A stretch of DNA of 64,000 nt from an uncultured Lachnospiraceae bacterium. Lineage in GTDB: Bacteria; Bacillota; Clostridia; Lachnospirales; Lachnospiraceae. The stretch lies in assembly GCA_900316625.1 (NCBI GenBank), contig ONDO01000001.1, positions 1-64,000 on the forward strand, written 5' to 3'. The stretch's first letter is position 1; each line of letters opens with the position of its first letter. The notes under the pieces were generated by a model. The model made no database searches and had not been told where the DNA came from. It saw only the letters and a program-made list of their open reading frames with translations. Below, one piece after another: positions 17,488 to 27,249 of the stretch. A program made the position numbers and the translations under genes.

Positions 17488-20120
17488 AGAGACTCTCTCC
17501 CTTCCAATGCCTCGCTGACTTGCGACAGAATCTCGGCATAATCCTGCATCACCTTATGATGATTCGCCCGAATGAAGCCGATATCTTCTCTCTTCGCTGC
17601 CTCTTCCAGTTTCAGAGCTTCTTCACCAAGCTGGTCTGCACCAATGGTTCTTGAACTGCTTTTCACTGCATGAATAAATACGCGATATTCCTCCAGGTTC
17701 TCGACCGCATAGGCTTCTTCCAGCCGGTCTTTCTTCTGATCCTCTACATAACTCGTTAGAATTTCACGGAATAGTTCTTCATCTTCCATGCAGTAATTCA
17801 TTCCTTTCTTCACATCAAGAAGGGTTAAGGAATTCAGAAATTCGGAATCATATGTCTCTGTCTCTGCCTGATCTTCCTCCTGCTCTCTCCCCTCTTCTGT
17901 TTTTATAAAGAGACGAATCTTATCTTCGAGGGCTTCCATCTCCAAGGGTTTCGGAAGATATGCTGCAAAACCGAGTTCCAGATATCTGGCCTCATCTCCC
18001 TTCATTGCATTGGCGGTAAGAACGAAAATAGGCGTATCCTGGTTCTTCGAATCTTCCTCTGTCTGTATCAGCCGCATGGCATCCACACCATCCAGGACCG
18101 GCATCAGATGGTCTAAGAGAATCAGATCATAATGATTCTTCTTAGAAAGGGCGACAGCCTCTTCACCATTCTCCGCCTCATCCAGTGTCACTTCTGTATG
18201 ACGAAGATAAGCCTCTACGACTTTACGGTTCATCGGAAGATCATCAGCAAGCAGAATCTTCCTGCCAGACAGGATCAGCTTCTTACCTTCCCTACCAAGA
18301 CGAATCTGTTCATCCCTTATCTTCTGGATCATATTCTGCAAGGAATCACCAATCGGATTCGGATCTTCGACCTTCTGAGGAATCACTATGGTAAATGTAG
18401 AGCCCAGACCATATGTGGAATCGACACTAACATCGCCTCCCATAAGTTCTGTCAGCTGCTTCACAATGGACATTCCGAGTCCGGCACCGGAGATTGCCTG
18501 ATTCTGCTTCTGATCAAAACGGGAAAACTTATCAAATAAATGAGGAATATCTTCCTTCCGAATTCCCATACCCGTGTCACTGATACGAACCACCAGATGG
18601 AGAAGGCTATTGTTCTCGTTTTCGTCATCCTTTGTCTGTCGGCCGATCACGAAAGTAATACTGCCACTCGAGGTATATTTCACAGCATTAGAGAGAATAT
18701 TCGAGATGATCTGTCGAATACGCATCTTATCTCCCCTTAACATACGGGGCAGATTACGATCATATTCCAGACGAAAATCCAGACCCTTCTTCTGTGCCAT
18801 GGGTTGGAACATCTGTCTGCATTCATCGATCAGACCAACGGTATGATAAGAATCCTCCACGATCTCCATCTTGCCCGATTCGATTCTGGAGAAATCAAGA
18901 ATGTCATTAATTTGTGTCAGTAAGGCCTCAGATGCTATCCGAATATTCTCTGAATATTCGAGAATCTGTCCTTCCGTCGCTTCCTGCAGTATCACCCGGT
19001 TCATACCAAGGATGGCATTAATAGGGGTACGAATCTCATGTGACATGGATGACAGGAAGGCTGATTTGGCAGTACTGGCAGCTTCTGCCTTACGAAGCAT
19101 CTCTTCCTCATGTGTTAGATCTGTTGCTGCAACAATGATGGCATAGGGCTCTTTATTTCGATCCAGTGCAGGAGATATGTTCAGGTTATATCCCGACTTG
19201 TTGTCAATCGTTCTGGCATTGATAGAGAAAGCCTCTTCCTTCATCGCACGCAATAACAAAGAATTTTCATCCTGTAAGCGGAAGATCTCGCCTGGAGACT
19301 TATGAAGCAGTTCTCCGGTGTCAAAATGATCCTGTACATATTTATTGTAGATACAAAGCTTCCCCTCCATATCGAAGACAAAGATTCCGATATTGACTGC
19401 ATTCATAAGGAAACGGTTCAGATTTTGAACTGACAGATCAAAGGCACTCGATCTGGTTGCTGCAAGCCAGATAAAGTAAAGGGTCAGAGCGCCTCCAAAG
19501 GCGGATGTGGGGAAGGATACCCCAAGTGTCAGATTCAAAAAGGTATCTGGGAGTGTCGTGAAGATAAGTGCAAAATTCGAAAAATATAAGTTCTTAACAA
19601 ACTGTCTGTCACGTTGGAAGTGTAATTTACGGAACCAGAAAGTAGAGAAAACCAGCATACAAAGAGCTGAAATAACAATAAAGATATAGTGATAGGTACG
19701 GTAGGGAGAATAGAGTGCGCGCCAGGTCATCCAGTCACCTAGCTTATAGAATTCATCCACTTCCGGAGATGAGAAATATACCCAGTCCAGGAGAGCCAGA
19801 TCCGTATAAACAATTAAAACTGCGTATTTGGCCTTAGGGAGAATCCTGGCACGGAAGAGATACATCACAACCTCTCCTACGACGAAGCCATCCACACCTG
19901 CAAGGCCGATCATTCTAAAGATCTGCGCCTGCTCAATGGTCTCAGTGATACCTACCATTCCATAGCCAAAAGACCATACGGCAGCGGAGATTCCAAGGAA
20001 CAGAAGGGACACCCTCAGATTACTGTGCTTCTCTCTTACAAAATATGAAATTCCCAGATTTGCCGGGATTGCAGTCACTAAAAGCAGAGCGACGCTCATA
20101 ATCATACCAAAACTTGCCAT
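17484..20120 (-). CDS. PAS-containing hybrid histidine kinase (membrane-PAS-HisKA-HATPase-REC-HPt)
   Basis: About 878 residues. Numbering from the first possible ATG: seven hydrophobic helices (1-230, resembling histidine-kinase 7TM regions), a PAS domain (about 235-345), HisKA with SMSHEIRTPINAILG (His363), HATPase with NILSNAVKYT, DTGMGI and GAGLGM, REC with LILLDHLMPVLDG, and HPt with HAVKSSSRTIGADQL. All phosphorelay residues are present. The ATG at 20120 is preferred because GGGAG lies seven bases before it; an ATG six bases upstream is too close. It is the first gene of the signalling run and diverges from a LytTR regulator. Confidence 0.92.
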   Translation of the reverse strand: MASFGMIMSVALLLVTAIPANLGISYFVREKHSNLRVSLLFLGISAAVWSFGYGMVGITETIEQAQIFRMIGLAGVDGFVVGEVVMYLFRARILPKAKYAVLIVYTDLALLDWVYFSSPEVDEFYKLGDWMTWRALYSPYRTYHYIFIVISALCMLVFSTFWFRKLHFQRDRQFVKNLYFSNFALIFTTLPDTFLNLTLGVSFPTSAFGGALTLYFIWLAATRSSAFDLSVQNLNRFLMNAVNIGIFVFDMEGKLCIYNKYVQDHFDTGELLHKSPGEIFRLQDENSLLLRAMKEEAFSINARTIDNKSGYNLNISPALDRNKEPYAIIVAATDLTHEEEMLRKAEAASTAKSAFLSSMSHEIRTPINAILGMNRVILQEATEGQILEYSENIRIASEALLTQINDILDFSRIESGKMEIVEDSYHTVGLIDECRQMFQPMAQKKGLDFRLEYDRNLPRMLRGDKMRIRQIISNILSNAVKYTSSGSITFVIGRQTKDDENENNSLLHLVVRISDTGMGIRKEDIPHLFDKFSRFDQKQNQAISGAGLGMSIVKQLTELMGGDVSVDSTYGLGSTFTIVIPQKVEDPNPIGDSLQNMIQKIRDEQIRLGREGKKLILSGRKILLADDLPMNRKVVEAYLRHTEVTLDEAENGEEAVALSKKNHYDLILLDHLMPVLDGVDAMRLIQTEEDSKNQDTPIFVLTANAMKGDEARYLELGFAAYLPKPLEMEALEDKIRLFIKTEEGREQEEDQAETETYDSEFLNSLTLLDVKKGMNYCMEDEELFREILTSYVEDQKKDRLEEAYAVENLEEYRVFIHAVKSSSRTIGADQLGEEALKLEEAAKREDIGFIRANHHKVMQDYAEILSQVSEALEGRESL

Positions 20121-20149
20121 ATTCATACTCCCACTTTCTTATGAATAGC

Positions 20150-20158
20150 ATTTTAGCA
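20150..20158 (-). promoter_or_regulatory. Possible extended -10 for the signalling run
   Basis: The minus strand has TGCTAAAAT (TGn plus TAAAAT) about 30 bases upstream of the PAS kinase start. No convincing -35 is present, so it is only a candidate. Confidence 0.35.
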
Positions 20159-20252
20159 ATCCCAAATTGTATATGGAATTACCAAATACGAAGGTATTCT
20201 TTCGAAATCGGTACTTGACAAGCAAAAGAAAATATGAATTTTTTATAAATTT

Positions 20253-20267
20253 TGCTATAATCTGCTT
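20253..20267 (+). promoter_or_regulatory. Extended -10 promoter giving a predicted leaderless mRNA
   Basis: TGCTATAAT (-10 at 20256-20261, TG at 20253-20254) is an extended -10 element. A start site six to seven bases downstream would fall on the ATG at 20268. No ribosome binding site precedes that ATG. Confidence 0.55.
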
Positions 20268-20981
20268 ATGGACGAAATTCTTAGAATCGCAATCTGTGAA
20301 GACGAAGAGGTCTCACGTAAGCTGACCTTGGGGCTGATTCACAAGATTGAACAGGAAGTGAATATTGAATCTTTCACTGATGGGTCATCTTTTCTAAGCG
20401 AATTCTATCGCGGAAAATATGATCTTATTCTTATGGACATTTTTATGCCTGGAATCACTGGTGTAGAAACAGTGAAAAGGATCCGTAAGATTGATGATAC
20501 GGTCCCGATCACCTTCCTGACTTCCAGCGCAGAACATGCCTTGGATGGTTATAAGTACCATGTCGACCGTTATCTGATCAAGCCTCTCCAGGTGGCCCAG
20601 TTAAAAGAAGTTCTCGAATTTGCCCATGAAGTACTGCACAAGTCGTCAATTCCCATCACCTGTGATCGAAAGGAAGTATTTGTTCCGCTCTCTTCCATCC
20701 TCTACCTGGAACAGACAGATCATTATGTCATCTTCCATCTCACAGAAGACCGGGATCTTATCACTACAGGCAAGATCACTGCTCTCTTGCAGAATCTTCC
20801 TTCTCCCGACTTTGTACAGTGTCACCAATCCTACTGTGTCAATATCCGCAAGGCCACTGACTTCGATATCGAACTTCGCACACTCACCATGGAGAATGGA
20901 GGGACCGTTTATATCCGAAGACAAGATGTCTCCCGCATCCGCGCTCTCTGGGATGAAATTCATTCTCCGATTCAAATCTGA
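20268..20981 (+). CDS. LytTR-family response regulator
   Basis: The 237-residue protein has an N-terminal REC domain (LRIAICEDEEVSRK, acceptor Asp in LILMDIFMPGITG, Lys in YLIKPL) and a C-terminal LytTR DNA-binding domain (about 128-230: VPLSSILYLEQTDHYVIFH, CHQSYCVN). LytTR regulators control peptide signalling, surface or competence genes. It is divergent from the big kinase run and has no dedicated kinase beside it, so one of the hybrid kinases could feed it. No Shine-Dalgarno sequence precedes the start. A -10 element ends seven bases before the ATG, so the mRNA may be leaderless. Confidence 0.92.
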   Translation: MDEILRIAICEDEEVSRKLTLGLIHKIEQEVNIESFTDGSSFLSEFYRGKYDLILMDIFMPGITGVETVKRIRKIDDTVPITFLTSSAEHALDGYKYHVDRYLIKPLQVAQLKEVLEFAHEVLHKSSIPITCDRKEVFVPLSSILYLEQTDHYVIFHLTEDRDLITTGKITALLQNLPSPDFVQCHQSYCVNIRKATDFDIELRTLTMENGGTVYIRRQDVSRIRALWDEIHSPIQI

Positions 20982-20989
20982 TAAAGCAA

Positions 20990-21036
20990 AAGGGGCTGTA
21001 AAAAAATGATTATCTCATTTTTTTCACAGTCCCTTC
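20990..21036. terminator. Bidirectional terminator between LytTR gene and transketolase
   Basis: A long inverted repeat (GGGGCTGTaAAAAAATGA with TCATTTTTTTCACAGTCCC) sits between convergent genes. U-rich tracts on both sides allow it to work in either direction. Confidence 0.75.
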
Positions 21037-21108
21037 GTTTATCTAAAATACAAATCCGCCAAGCTGCTGTCAGCGTTCGAAATCTGATGATTTCTAATCA
21101 GACCTGTA

Positions 21109-22047
21109 TTACAGCCAAGCCTTGATCTGCTCGTAGATTCCTGCACCGTCCAGCTTGTACTTTGCAAGCAGTTCTACAGCGGGGCCGGATTCACCGAATT
21201 CGTCGTATACACCAAGCTTCTTAACCGGAGTAGGCATCTTCTCGGAGAGGACATCACATACTGCGGAGCCGAGGCCACCGATTACGGAATGTTCTTCTAC
21301 GGTTACAACCTTGCCGGTCTTCTTAGCGGATGCGAGGATGAGTTCCTCGTCCAGAGGCTTGATGGTATGGATGTTGATTACTTCTGCATTTACGCCGTCG
21401 GCAGCGAGCTTTTCAGCTGCTTCAAGAGCGAAGCCAACTTCCAGTCCGGTAGCTACGATGGTGAGGTCAGTGCCTTCCTTAAGGATGATACCCTTGCCGA
21501 TTTCGAACTTGTAGCCTGCTTTATCGTTGATAACAGGGCATGCAAGACGGCCAAAGCGAAGATATACAGGGCCATCCAGCTCATAGGCTGCTTCTACTGC
21601 TGCCTTAGCTTCTACATCGTCAGAAGGAACGATAACGGTCATGCCGGGGATGGTACGCATGAGAGCGATATCCTCACAGCACTGATGGGTTGCTCCATCT
21701 TCACCTACGGAGATACCTGCATGGGTAGCACCAATCTTAACATTGAGGTGAGGATAGCCTACAGAGTTACGAACCTGCTCGAAAGCGCGACCTGCTGCGA
21801 ACATTGCGAAGGAGGAAGCAAAGGGAACCATGCCTGCTGCTGCCAGTCCTGCTGCGATGCCGATCATATCGGACTCTGCGATACCGGAATCGAAGAAACG
21901 ATCCGGGAATTCCTTCTTGAATACGCCGGTTTTGGTTGCGCCTGCAAGGTCAGCATCCAGAACAACGAGATTTTCATGCTTCTTACCGAGCTCTACAAGG
22001 GCATTACCATAGGAGTCTCTGGTTGCGATTTTATTAACGTCTGCCAT
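21109..22047 (-). CDS. Transketolase, C-terminal subunit
   Basis: The 312 residues match the pyrimidine-binding and C-terminal domains of transketolase, supplied as a separate chain: ATRDSYGNALVELG start, SGIAESDMIGIAAGLAAAG with the activating Glu, and GEDGATHQCCEDIA. The gene starts three bases after the stop of the N-terminal half, so the two subunits are made together. They interconvert pentose phosphates with triose and hexose phosphates. As the last genes of the arabinose run they finish pentose breakdown. Confidence 0.96.
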   Translation of the reverse strand: MADVNKIATRDSYGNALVELGKKHENLVVLDADLAGATKTGVFKKEFPDRFFDSGIAESDMIGIAAGLAAAGMVPFASSFAMFAAGRAFEQVRNSVGYPHLNVKIGATHAGISVGEDGATHQCCEDIALMRTIPGMTVIVPSDDVEAKAAVEAAYELDGPVYLRFGRLACPVINDKAGYKFEIGKGIILKEGTDLTIVATGLEVGFALEAAEKLAADGVNAEVINIHTIKPLDEELILASAKKTGKVVTVEEHSVIGGLGSAVCDVLSEKMPTPVKKLGVYDEFGESGPAVELLAKYKLDGAGIYEQIKAWL

Positions 22048-22050
22048 GAT

Positions 22051-22872
22051 TTATGCCTCCTTCTCAAGATCAGCCATTGCAATAGCGAATTCTTCATCGT
22101 TAGGAGCCTTACCATGCCAGCCGGCATTGTTCTCCATGAAGGATACACCCTTGCCCTTCACGGTCTTGGCAACGATTGCTACGGGCATTCCCTTAACGGT
22201 ACGTGCCTCATCAAAAGCTGCGCGGAGCTGCTCCATGTCGTTACCGTCAGCAAGGTTGATTACATGGAACTTGAAGGCTTCAAACTTCTTGTCGATGGGA
22301 TAAGGAGAGTTAACCTCTTCCAGAGTTCCGTCGATCTGAAGGTTATTGTTATCTACGATAACTACAAGGTTGTCCAGATGGCGGTTACCTGCGAACATTG
22401 CAGCTTCCCAAACCTGGCCTTCTTCGATCTCACCATCTCCGAGGAGGGTGTAGACACGATAGTCCTTCTTCTGAACCTTGGCTGCAAGAGCCATACCAAC
22501 TGCTGCGGAAATGCCCTGTCCAAGAGATCCGGAAGACATGTCAACACCAGGGGTGTCATTCATGTTGGGATGCCCCTGGAGATGGCAGCCCACATGACGA
22601 AGGCCTAGGAGGTCTTCCTTGGGGAAGTATCCGCGCTCTGCCATTGCAGAGTAATAACCGGGAGCAGTGTGTCCCTTTGAAAGTACGAAGCGATCTCTGT
22701 TAGGATCTTTAGGATTCTTGGGATCGATATTCATCTCTTCGAAATACAGATAAGTGAAAATATCTGCTGCAGAGAGGGATCCGCCCGGATGTCCACTCTT
22801 CGCAGAATGTACTGCAGTCACGATGTCTTTACGGACTTCATTGGCGATTTTCCGTAATTCCTGATTTGTCAT
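22051..22872 (-). CDS. Transketolase, N-terminal subunit
   Basis: The 273-residue chain carries the thiamine-diphosphate binding domain: HSAKSGHPGGSLSAADI, KGHTAPGYYSAMAERG, and the GDGEIEEGQVWEA motif with DNNNLQIDG. It pairs with the C-terminal subunit encoded three bases downstream. Split transketolases are common in Clostridia. A strong hairpin upstream separates it from the transaldolase gene, so part of the transcript probably stops there. Confidence 0.96.
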   Translation of the reverse strand: MTNQELRKIANEVRKDIVTAVHSAKSGHPGGSLSAADIFTYLYFEEMNIDPKNPKDPNRDRFVLSKGHTAPGYYSAMAERGYFPKEDLLGLRHVGCHLQGHPNMNDTPGVDMSSGSLGQGISAAVGMALAAKVQKKDYRVYTLLGDGEIEEGQVWEAAMFAGNRHLDNLVVIVDNNNLQIDGTLEEVNSPYPIDKKFEAFKFHVINLADGNDMEQLRAAFDEARTVKGMPVAIVAKTVKGKGVSFMENNAGWHGKAPNDEEFAIAMADLEKEA

Positions 22873-22899
22873 GATCTGACTTTCCTTTCTTAATACCTT

Positions 22900-22943
22900 A
22901 AAAGAGACCGATAAAGTGCGTCTGTGTCATAGCACTTTATCGG
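22900..22943 (-). terminator. Hairpin between transaldolase and transketolase genes
   Basis: A perfect 12-bp stem (CCGATAAAGTGC with GCACTTTATCGG) is followed on the minus strand by TCTCTTTT. It looks like a partial terminator inside the pentose operon. Confidence 0.65.
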
Positions 22944-22967
22944 CCCGATTTCAGCCTACATTACAAA

Positions 22968-23627
22968 TTATTTGTCACCAAATACAGCGCGATAATCATT
23001 CTGGAACTTCACAATACCTTCATCGGTCAGAGGATGATGAATCATCTGCATGATTACCTTGAAGGGAACGGTGGCTATATCAGCACCTGCCATAGCACAC
23101 TGGGTTACATGGAGCGGGCTGCGAACGGATGCGGAGATGATTTCGGAATGAATCTCAGGATACTGAGCGAAGATGTCAGCAATGTCCTGAATCAGCTGAA
23201 AGCCGGGTTCCGAAATGTCATCCAGACGTCCCAGGAAAGGAGATACGAAATCAGCGCCTGCATTTGCTGCCAGGAGAGCCTGGTTTGCAGTGAAGATCAG
23301 TGTGCAGTTGGTCTTGATTCCTTCGCTGTGAAGAACCTTGATGGCCTTCAGACCTTCCGCGGTCATAGGAATCTTAACTACCATATTTTCATGGAGAGCT
23401 GCGATCTCGCGGCCTTCCTTGATCATGCCTTCTGCATCGGTGGTGGTTGCCTTAACCTCACCGGAGATGGGTCCGTCAACGATATCGGTGATTTCCTTCA
23501 GAACGGTGGCATAATCTCTGCCTTCCTTTGCGATCAGGGAAGGATTGGTGGTAACACCGGCGATAACTCCCATATCGTTAGCTTCTCTGATTTCATCTAC
23601 GTTAGCTGTGTCGATAAAAAACTTCAT
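22968..23627 (-). CDS. tal: Transaldolase (TalC/fructose-6-phosphate aldolase-like)
   Basis: The 219-residue short-form enzyme has the family start [29 protein letters not shown], the Schiff-base Lys in NMVVKIPMT, and [11 protein letters not shown]. It transfers the dihydroxyacetone unit between sedoheptulose 7-phosphate and glyceraldehyde 3-phosphate. The length fits the TalC/MipB class. Its place between the sugar kinase and transketolase gives it a role in processing arabinose-derived xylulose 5-phosphate. Confidence 0.95.
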   Translation of the reverse strand: MKFFIDTANVDEIREANDMGVIAGVTTNPSLIAKEGRDYATVLKEITDIVDGPISGEVKATTTDAEGMIKEGREIAALHENMVVKIPMTAEGLKAIKVLHSEGIKTNCTLIFTANQALLAANAGADFVSPFLGRLDDISEPGFQLIQDIADIFAQYPEIHSEIISASVRSPLHVTQCAMAGADIATVPFKVIMQMIHHPLTDEGIVKFQNDYRAVFGDK

Positions 23628-23689
23628 AACTGCTACCCTCTTACTCTTTCTTCATAAACGTGGGGCTTGCCCATCAATTTATCAGTAGG

Positions 23690-23715
23690 CGATGCGCTCC
23701 GAAGGGAACGCATCA
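23690..23715 (-). other. Intercistronic hairpin before transaldolase
   Basis: In the 143-base gap between the kinase and transaldolase genes the minus strand can form GATGCG..CGCATC with an inner TCC/GGA and a CTTC loop. No U-tract follows, so it is more likely an mRNA-processing or stability element than a terminator. Confidence 0.4.
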
Positions 23716-23770
23716 CTTGCTGTTGTTACCTGCTTATCATTTAGAATTCTCAATCGCTGTCTTTACCTAT

Positions 23771-25369
23771 TTACCACTTTGCATTCTCAATTGCTGCCTT
23801 CTCGATTGCCAAGCCGCTCTTGTAATGCTCTGCAAAGGCTTCGTATCCCTTAACGGTCTCGTTATCGGGAGCAAGTGTAGTCCCCTCCATATTTGAGAAT
23901 ATTACACGCTCCAGATATTCTGGAAGAGATTCTTTTTCACGTCCACCCTCTAACATGTATGCTGCCAGAAGTGCCATGCCCCAAGGGCCGCCTTCCGTTG
24001 CAGTAGACATTACGGTTACAGGAGTATCGATTGCTGCTGCCAGATACTTCTGAACACATCCGGGAGTGGTGAAGAGTCCGCCATGACCGGTGATACGATC
24101 GATTGCTACATGTTCTTCCTTCTGCAGGATATCCATGCCAAGCTTTACTGCACCCAGTGAGGTGTAGAGGTGAGCACGCATGAAGTTTGCGAGATTGAAC
24201 TTGGAATCGGGCATACGCACATAGAGAGGACGCCCTTCATTTAACCTGGTTACACCCTCGCCGGAATAGTATCCGTAGTTGAGGAGTCCGCCGCAGTCTG
24301 CATCGCCTTCTAAGGACTTTCTGAAGAGAATGTCATAGAGGTTCAGATCAGAGGTATCTACGCCCAGAAGCTCAGCGAATTCCTTGAAGAGGTCATGCCA
24401 AGCGTTGATATCAGTGGTTCCGTTATTGGCATGGCTCATAGCTACCGGCTTACCGTCAGGAGTGGTTACCATGTCGATTTCACGATGAAGCTTGGAAAGC
24501 GGCTTCTCGGTTACGATCATTGCAAAGGTGGAAGTACCTGCAGATACGTTTCCGGTTCTTGCTGCAACGGCATTGGTCGCTACCATTCCGGTGCCTGCAT
24601 CACCTTCAGAAGGGCACATGGGAATGCCTGCCTGGAGGTTGCCGGACTCATCGAGGAGTGCTGCACCTTCTACGGTAAGACTACCTGCCTTATCGCCTGC
24701 GCAGAGGACCTTAGGAAGAACATCACGCAGCTTGAAGGTATAGCCTTCCTTGGCGATCAGTTCGTCGCAGATATCAAGCATCTTCTGGTCATAGTCGAGT
24801 GCTTCGGAATCAATGGGGAAGATACCGGATGCATCACCGATACCTGCTGCCTTTACTCCGGTCAGTCTGTAATGCATGTAGGAATCCAGAGTGGTGACAA
24901 AATCCACTTGGGGGAGATGCTCCTCATGATCCAGAACACACTGATAGAGGTGCGCAATGGTCCAACGGAGAGGAATGTTGAAGTTGAACTTCTCTGTCAG
25001 AATATCTGCTGCCTGCTGGGTATTGGAATTTCTCCAGGTCTGGAAGGGAGCAATCGTCTTGCCTTCCTTATCCAGTGCGATGTAACCATGCATCATGGCG
25101 GAGATGCCAATGGCACCTACCGTCTTGATGGTTACCTGATGGTTGCGCTCAACGTTTGCGCGAAGCGCGCTATAACAGTCGCGGAGGCCGGCATCGATTT
25201 CTTCATACGAATAGGTCCAGATGCCATCCTTCAGACTATTCTCCCAGCGATGGGAGCCCTTGCCCAGGACATTGCCCTCGAGGTCTGTGAGGACGGCCTT
25301 GATGTTGGTGGAACCAAATTCGATTCCAAGGGCGGTCTTACCGCTTTCGATCAATTCTCTTGCGCTCAT
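23771..25369 (-). CDS. araB: FGGY carbohydrate kinase (L-ribulokinase type)
   Basis: The 532-residue protein shows the FGGY fold: N-terminal phosphate loop [34 protein letters not shown] substrate region, [11 protein letters not shown] and the C-terminal [16 protein letters not shown] site. In this setting, overlapping araD by four bases and downstream of araA, the likely substrate is L-ribulose, phosphorylated to L-ribulose 5-phosphate. It is not close to classical short xylulokinases in its N-terminus. Xylulose remains a possible substrate. Confidence 0.85.
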   Translation of the reverse strand: MSARELIESGKTALGIEFGSTNIKAVLTDLEGNVLGKGSHRWENSLKDGIWTYSYEEIDAGLRDCYSALRANVERNHQVTIKTVGAIGISAMMHGYIALDKEGKTIAPFQTWRNSNTQQAADILTEKFNFNIPLRWTIAHLYQCVLDHEEHLPQVDFVTTLDSYMHYRLTGVKAAGIGDASGIFPIDSEALDYDQKMLDICDELIAKEGYTFKLRDVLPKVLCAGDKAGSLTVEGAALLDESGNLQAGIPMCPSEGDAGTGMVATNAVAARTGNVSAGTSTFAMIVTEKPLSKLHREIDMVTTPDGKPVAMSHANNGTTDINAWHDLFKEFAELLGVDTSDLNLYDILFRKSLEGDADCGGLLNYGYYSGEGVTRLNEGRPLYVRMPDSKFNLANFMRAHLYTSLGAVKLGMDILQKEEHVAIDRITGHGGLFTTPGCVQKYLAAAIDTPVTVMSTATEGGPWGMALLAAYMLEGGREKESLPEYLERVIFSNMEGTTLAPDNETVKGYEAFAEHYKSGLAIEKAAIENAKW

Positions 25370-26073
25370 TCATCTCTCCCCTTCTGTCCGTAGTAGGCAT
25401 TGGCGCCGTGCTTACGGAAATAATGCTTATCCTGCAGTTCCTGCGGTGCAGGCTTTACGCCGGGATTGATCTGCTCGGTGAGAGCTGCCATCTTGGCGCA
25501 TTCCTCAAATACAACCGCATTGTAAACAGCTTTGTCTGCATTTTTTCCCCAGGTGAACACACCGTGGTTCTTGCAGAGAACTCCGGGAACCGCATCCGAA
25601 TCCAGGTTCTCAGCAGCAAAATAATCGGCGATCAGTACGCCGGTGTTGGTCTCATATGCTTCTTCGATCTCCTCCTTGGTCAGATTGCGAACACATGGAA
25701 TTGCGCCGTAGATGTAATCTGCATGGGTCGTGCCGTAGCAGGGAATGTCTCGGCCGGCCTGAGCCCAGGATGTTGCCCAGGTAGAATGGGTGTGGACGAT
25801 GCCGCCCAGGGTCGGGAAGCGGTTGTAGAGAACCACATGGGTTGGAGTATCGGAGGAGGGATTGAGTTCGCCCTCTACCTTATTGCCATTGAGATCAACG
25901 ACAACCATGTCCTCCGGCTTCAGTTCTTCGTAAGGAACTCCGCTCGGCTTGATGACGAAGAGGCCCTTCTCGCGATCGATACCACTGGCATTACCCCAGG
26001 TAAAAGTGATCAGGCCATACTTCGGAAGCTGCATATTGGCTTCATATACTTTCTGCTTCAGTTCTTCAAGCAT
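25366..26073 (-). CDS. araD: L-ribulose-5-phosphate 4-epimerase
   Basis: The enzyme converts L-ribulose 5-phosphate to D-xylulose 5-phosphate. The 235-residue class II aldolase-fold protein has the zinc-binding histidines in [13 protein letters not shown] and the HADYIYG motif characteristic of AraD, with GNASGID and [10 protein letters not shown] near the N-terminus. The start overlaps the end of the regulator gene by one base and the stop overlaps the kinase start by four, so translation is coupled. Confidence 0.96.
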   Translation of the reverse strand: MLEELKQKVYEANMQLPKYGLITFTWGNASGIDREKGLFVIKPSGVPYEELKPEDMVVVDLNGNKVEGELNPSSDTPTHVVLYNRFPTLGGIVHTHSTWATSWAQAGRDIPCYGTTHADYIYGAIPCVRNLTKEEIEEAYETNTGVLIADYFAAENLDSDAVPGVLCKNHGVFTWGKNADKAVYNAVVFEECAKMAALTEQINPGVKPAPQELQDKHYFRKHGANAYYGQKGRDE

Positions 26074-27170
26074 TATTCGTTTTCCTTTCTGATATCAATA
26101 ACGGACTCTCTAATCTTCACCTCCGGTACAAAGAGAAAGTTTCCATCTGTAAGGGGATTCTCCAGCATCTGGAGCAGGTTCTCCGCTGCCTTCATACCAA
26201 GTTCCTGCTTGGGATGAGGATAGGTCGTAACCTTGGGTGAAATGGTCTTGGCTGTGTCTGCATCATCGATACTGATAATGGACAGTTCTTCTGGTATCTT
26301 AAGGCCTCGTCTCGTTCCATACTTGATCAGCTGGCAGGCAACCTCGTCGTTGTAGGCAAGGACTGCGGTACAGCCGTCAATTCTGGTCAGGATGTAATCC
26401 ATGAGAGCTTCTAACTTATGAATGGAGGTGGTATCCAGCCAGATCACGTTCTTCTGCTCCAGTACAATACCGGCCTGGGAGAGAGCCTTCTCATATCCCA
26501 GATAACGCTCTGTTCCCTGAGCATCCTCGCAATGGAAGATACCTGCGATCTGGCGGTGTCCTCTGCGAATCAGCTGCTGAACTGCGTCATATGCAACATG
26601 ACGATCATCCAGACGAACGCAGGGGAAATTCAGGTTAGGATAGGAGGCGTTGATGAAGAGCACGGGAATGTGACGCTTCTTCAAGATCTCGTAATACTCC
26701 AGATTTGGATTGGGAAGGGCGCTCATGGAAGGTTCTGCGATGACTGCATCGACATTGTCATTCTCGATCAGATTCTTCAGAATCTGACCTTCCTTACGAA
26801 CGTTATTATCCGTAAAGGAAAGCTGCATGGAATAACCATTTCCTTCCAGCACATTCGAGATGCCTCGAACAACAGGGGGGAAGATGTAATTGTCGACATA
26901 GGTCAGCATCACTGCCACTGACATATATCTGGGACGATTGGGATTGTCTCGGATGTCTCCAATATAGCTTCCGGAACCTCTGACGCGGGTGATCACACCC
27001 TGCTCTTCCAGTTCTCCGGTCGCATGACGAATGGTCTGTCGGGACAGTCCGAATCGTTCGCCGAGTTCCTTCTCCGAAGGCATGCGGTCACCTTGCTTAA
27101 GGTTTCCGTTCTCAATCTCGGTTCTGATGTAGTTAATAACTTGCTTGTAATGAGGTTCGTTATCGTTCAT
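26073..27170 (-). CDS. araR: Arabinose repressor AraR (GntR-LacI chimera)
   Basis: The 365-residue regulator joins an N-terminal GntR winged helix (about 5-70: [35 protein letters not shown]) to a LacI-type sugar-binding domain ([48 protein letters not shown]), the exact AraR layout. It should repress the operon until L-arabinose binds. The start is set at 27170, after AGGAAGAG; the longer open frame to 27305 runs into araA and has no ribosome binding site. Its gene lies inside the operon it is expected to control, giving negative autoregulation. GTAC-core sites lie upstream of the binding-protein gene. Confidence 0.93.
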   Translation of the reverse strand: MNDNEPHYKQVINYIRTEIENGNLKQGDRMPSEKELGERFGLSRQTIRHATGELEEQGVITRVRGSGSYIGDIRDNPNRPRYMSVAVMLTYVDNYIFPPVVRGISNVLEGNGYSMQLSFTDNNVRKEGQILKNLIENDNVDAVIAEPSMSALPNPNLEYYEILKKRHIPVLFINASYPNLNFPCVRLDDRHVAYDAVQQLIRRGHRQIAGIFHCEDAQGTERYLGYEKALSQAGIVLEQKNVIWLDTTSIHKLEALMDYILTRIDGCTAVLAYNDEVACQLIKYGTRRGLKIPEELSIISIDDADTAKTISPKVTTYPHPKQELGMKAAENLLQMLENPLTDGNFLFVPEVKIRESVIDIRKENE

Positions 27171-27200
27171 AACTCTTCCTGTTCCATAATATAGATAAGT

Positions 27201-27226
27201 CCGAGCTCTCTCATCGGAGAGCCCGG
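27201..27226 (-). other. Intercistronic hairpin between araA and araR
   Basis: A 10-bp stem with one G-U pair (CCGGGCTCTC with GAGAGCTCGG, six-base loop) follows araA. No U-run comes after it. It may protect the upstream mRNA and lower araR expression. Confidence 0.5.
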
Positions 27227-27249
27227 TCATATCCGCTGTTAGTATTTCA

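Noticed and set aside
21289-22608. 439-codon plus-strand open frame
   Set aside because: It is antisense to both transketolase genes, has no ribosome binding site and its translation is Cys/Ile/His-rich without any recognisable domain.
24395-25393. 332-codon plus-strand open frame
   Set aside because: It is antisense to the FGGY kinase and has no independent coding signs.
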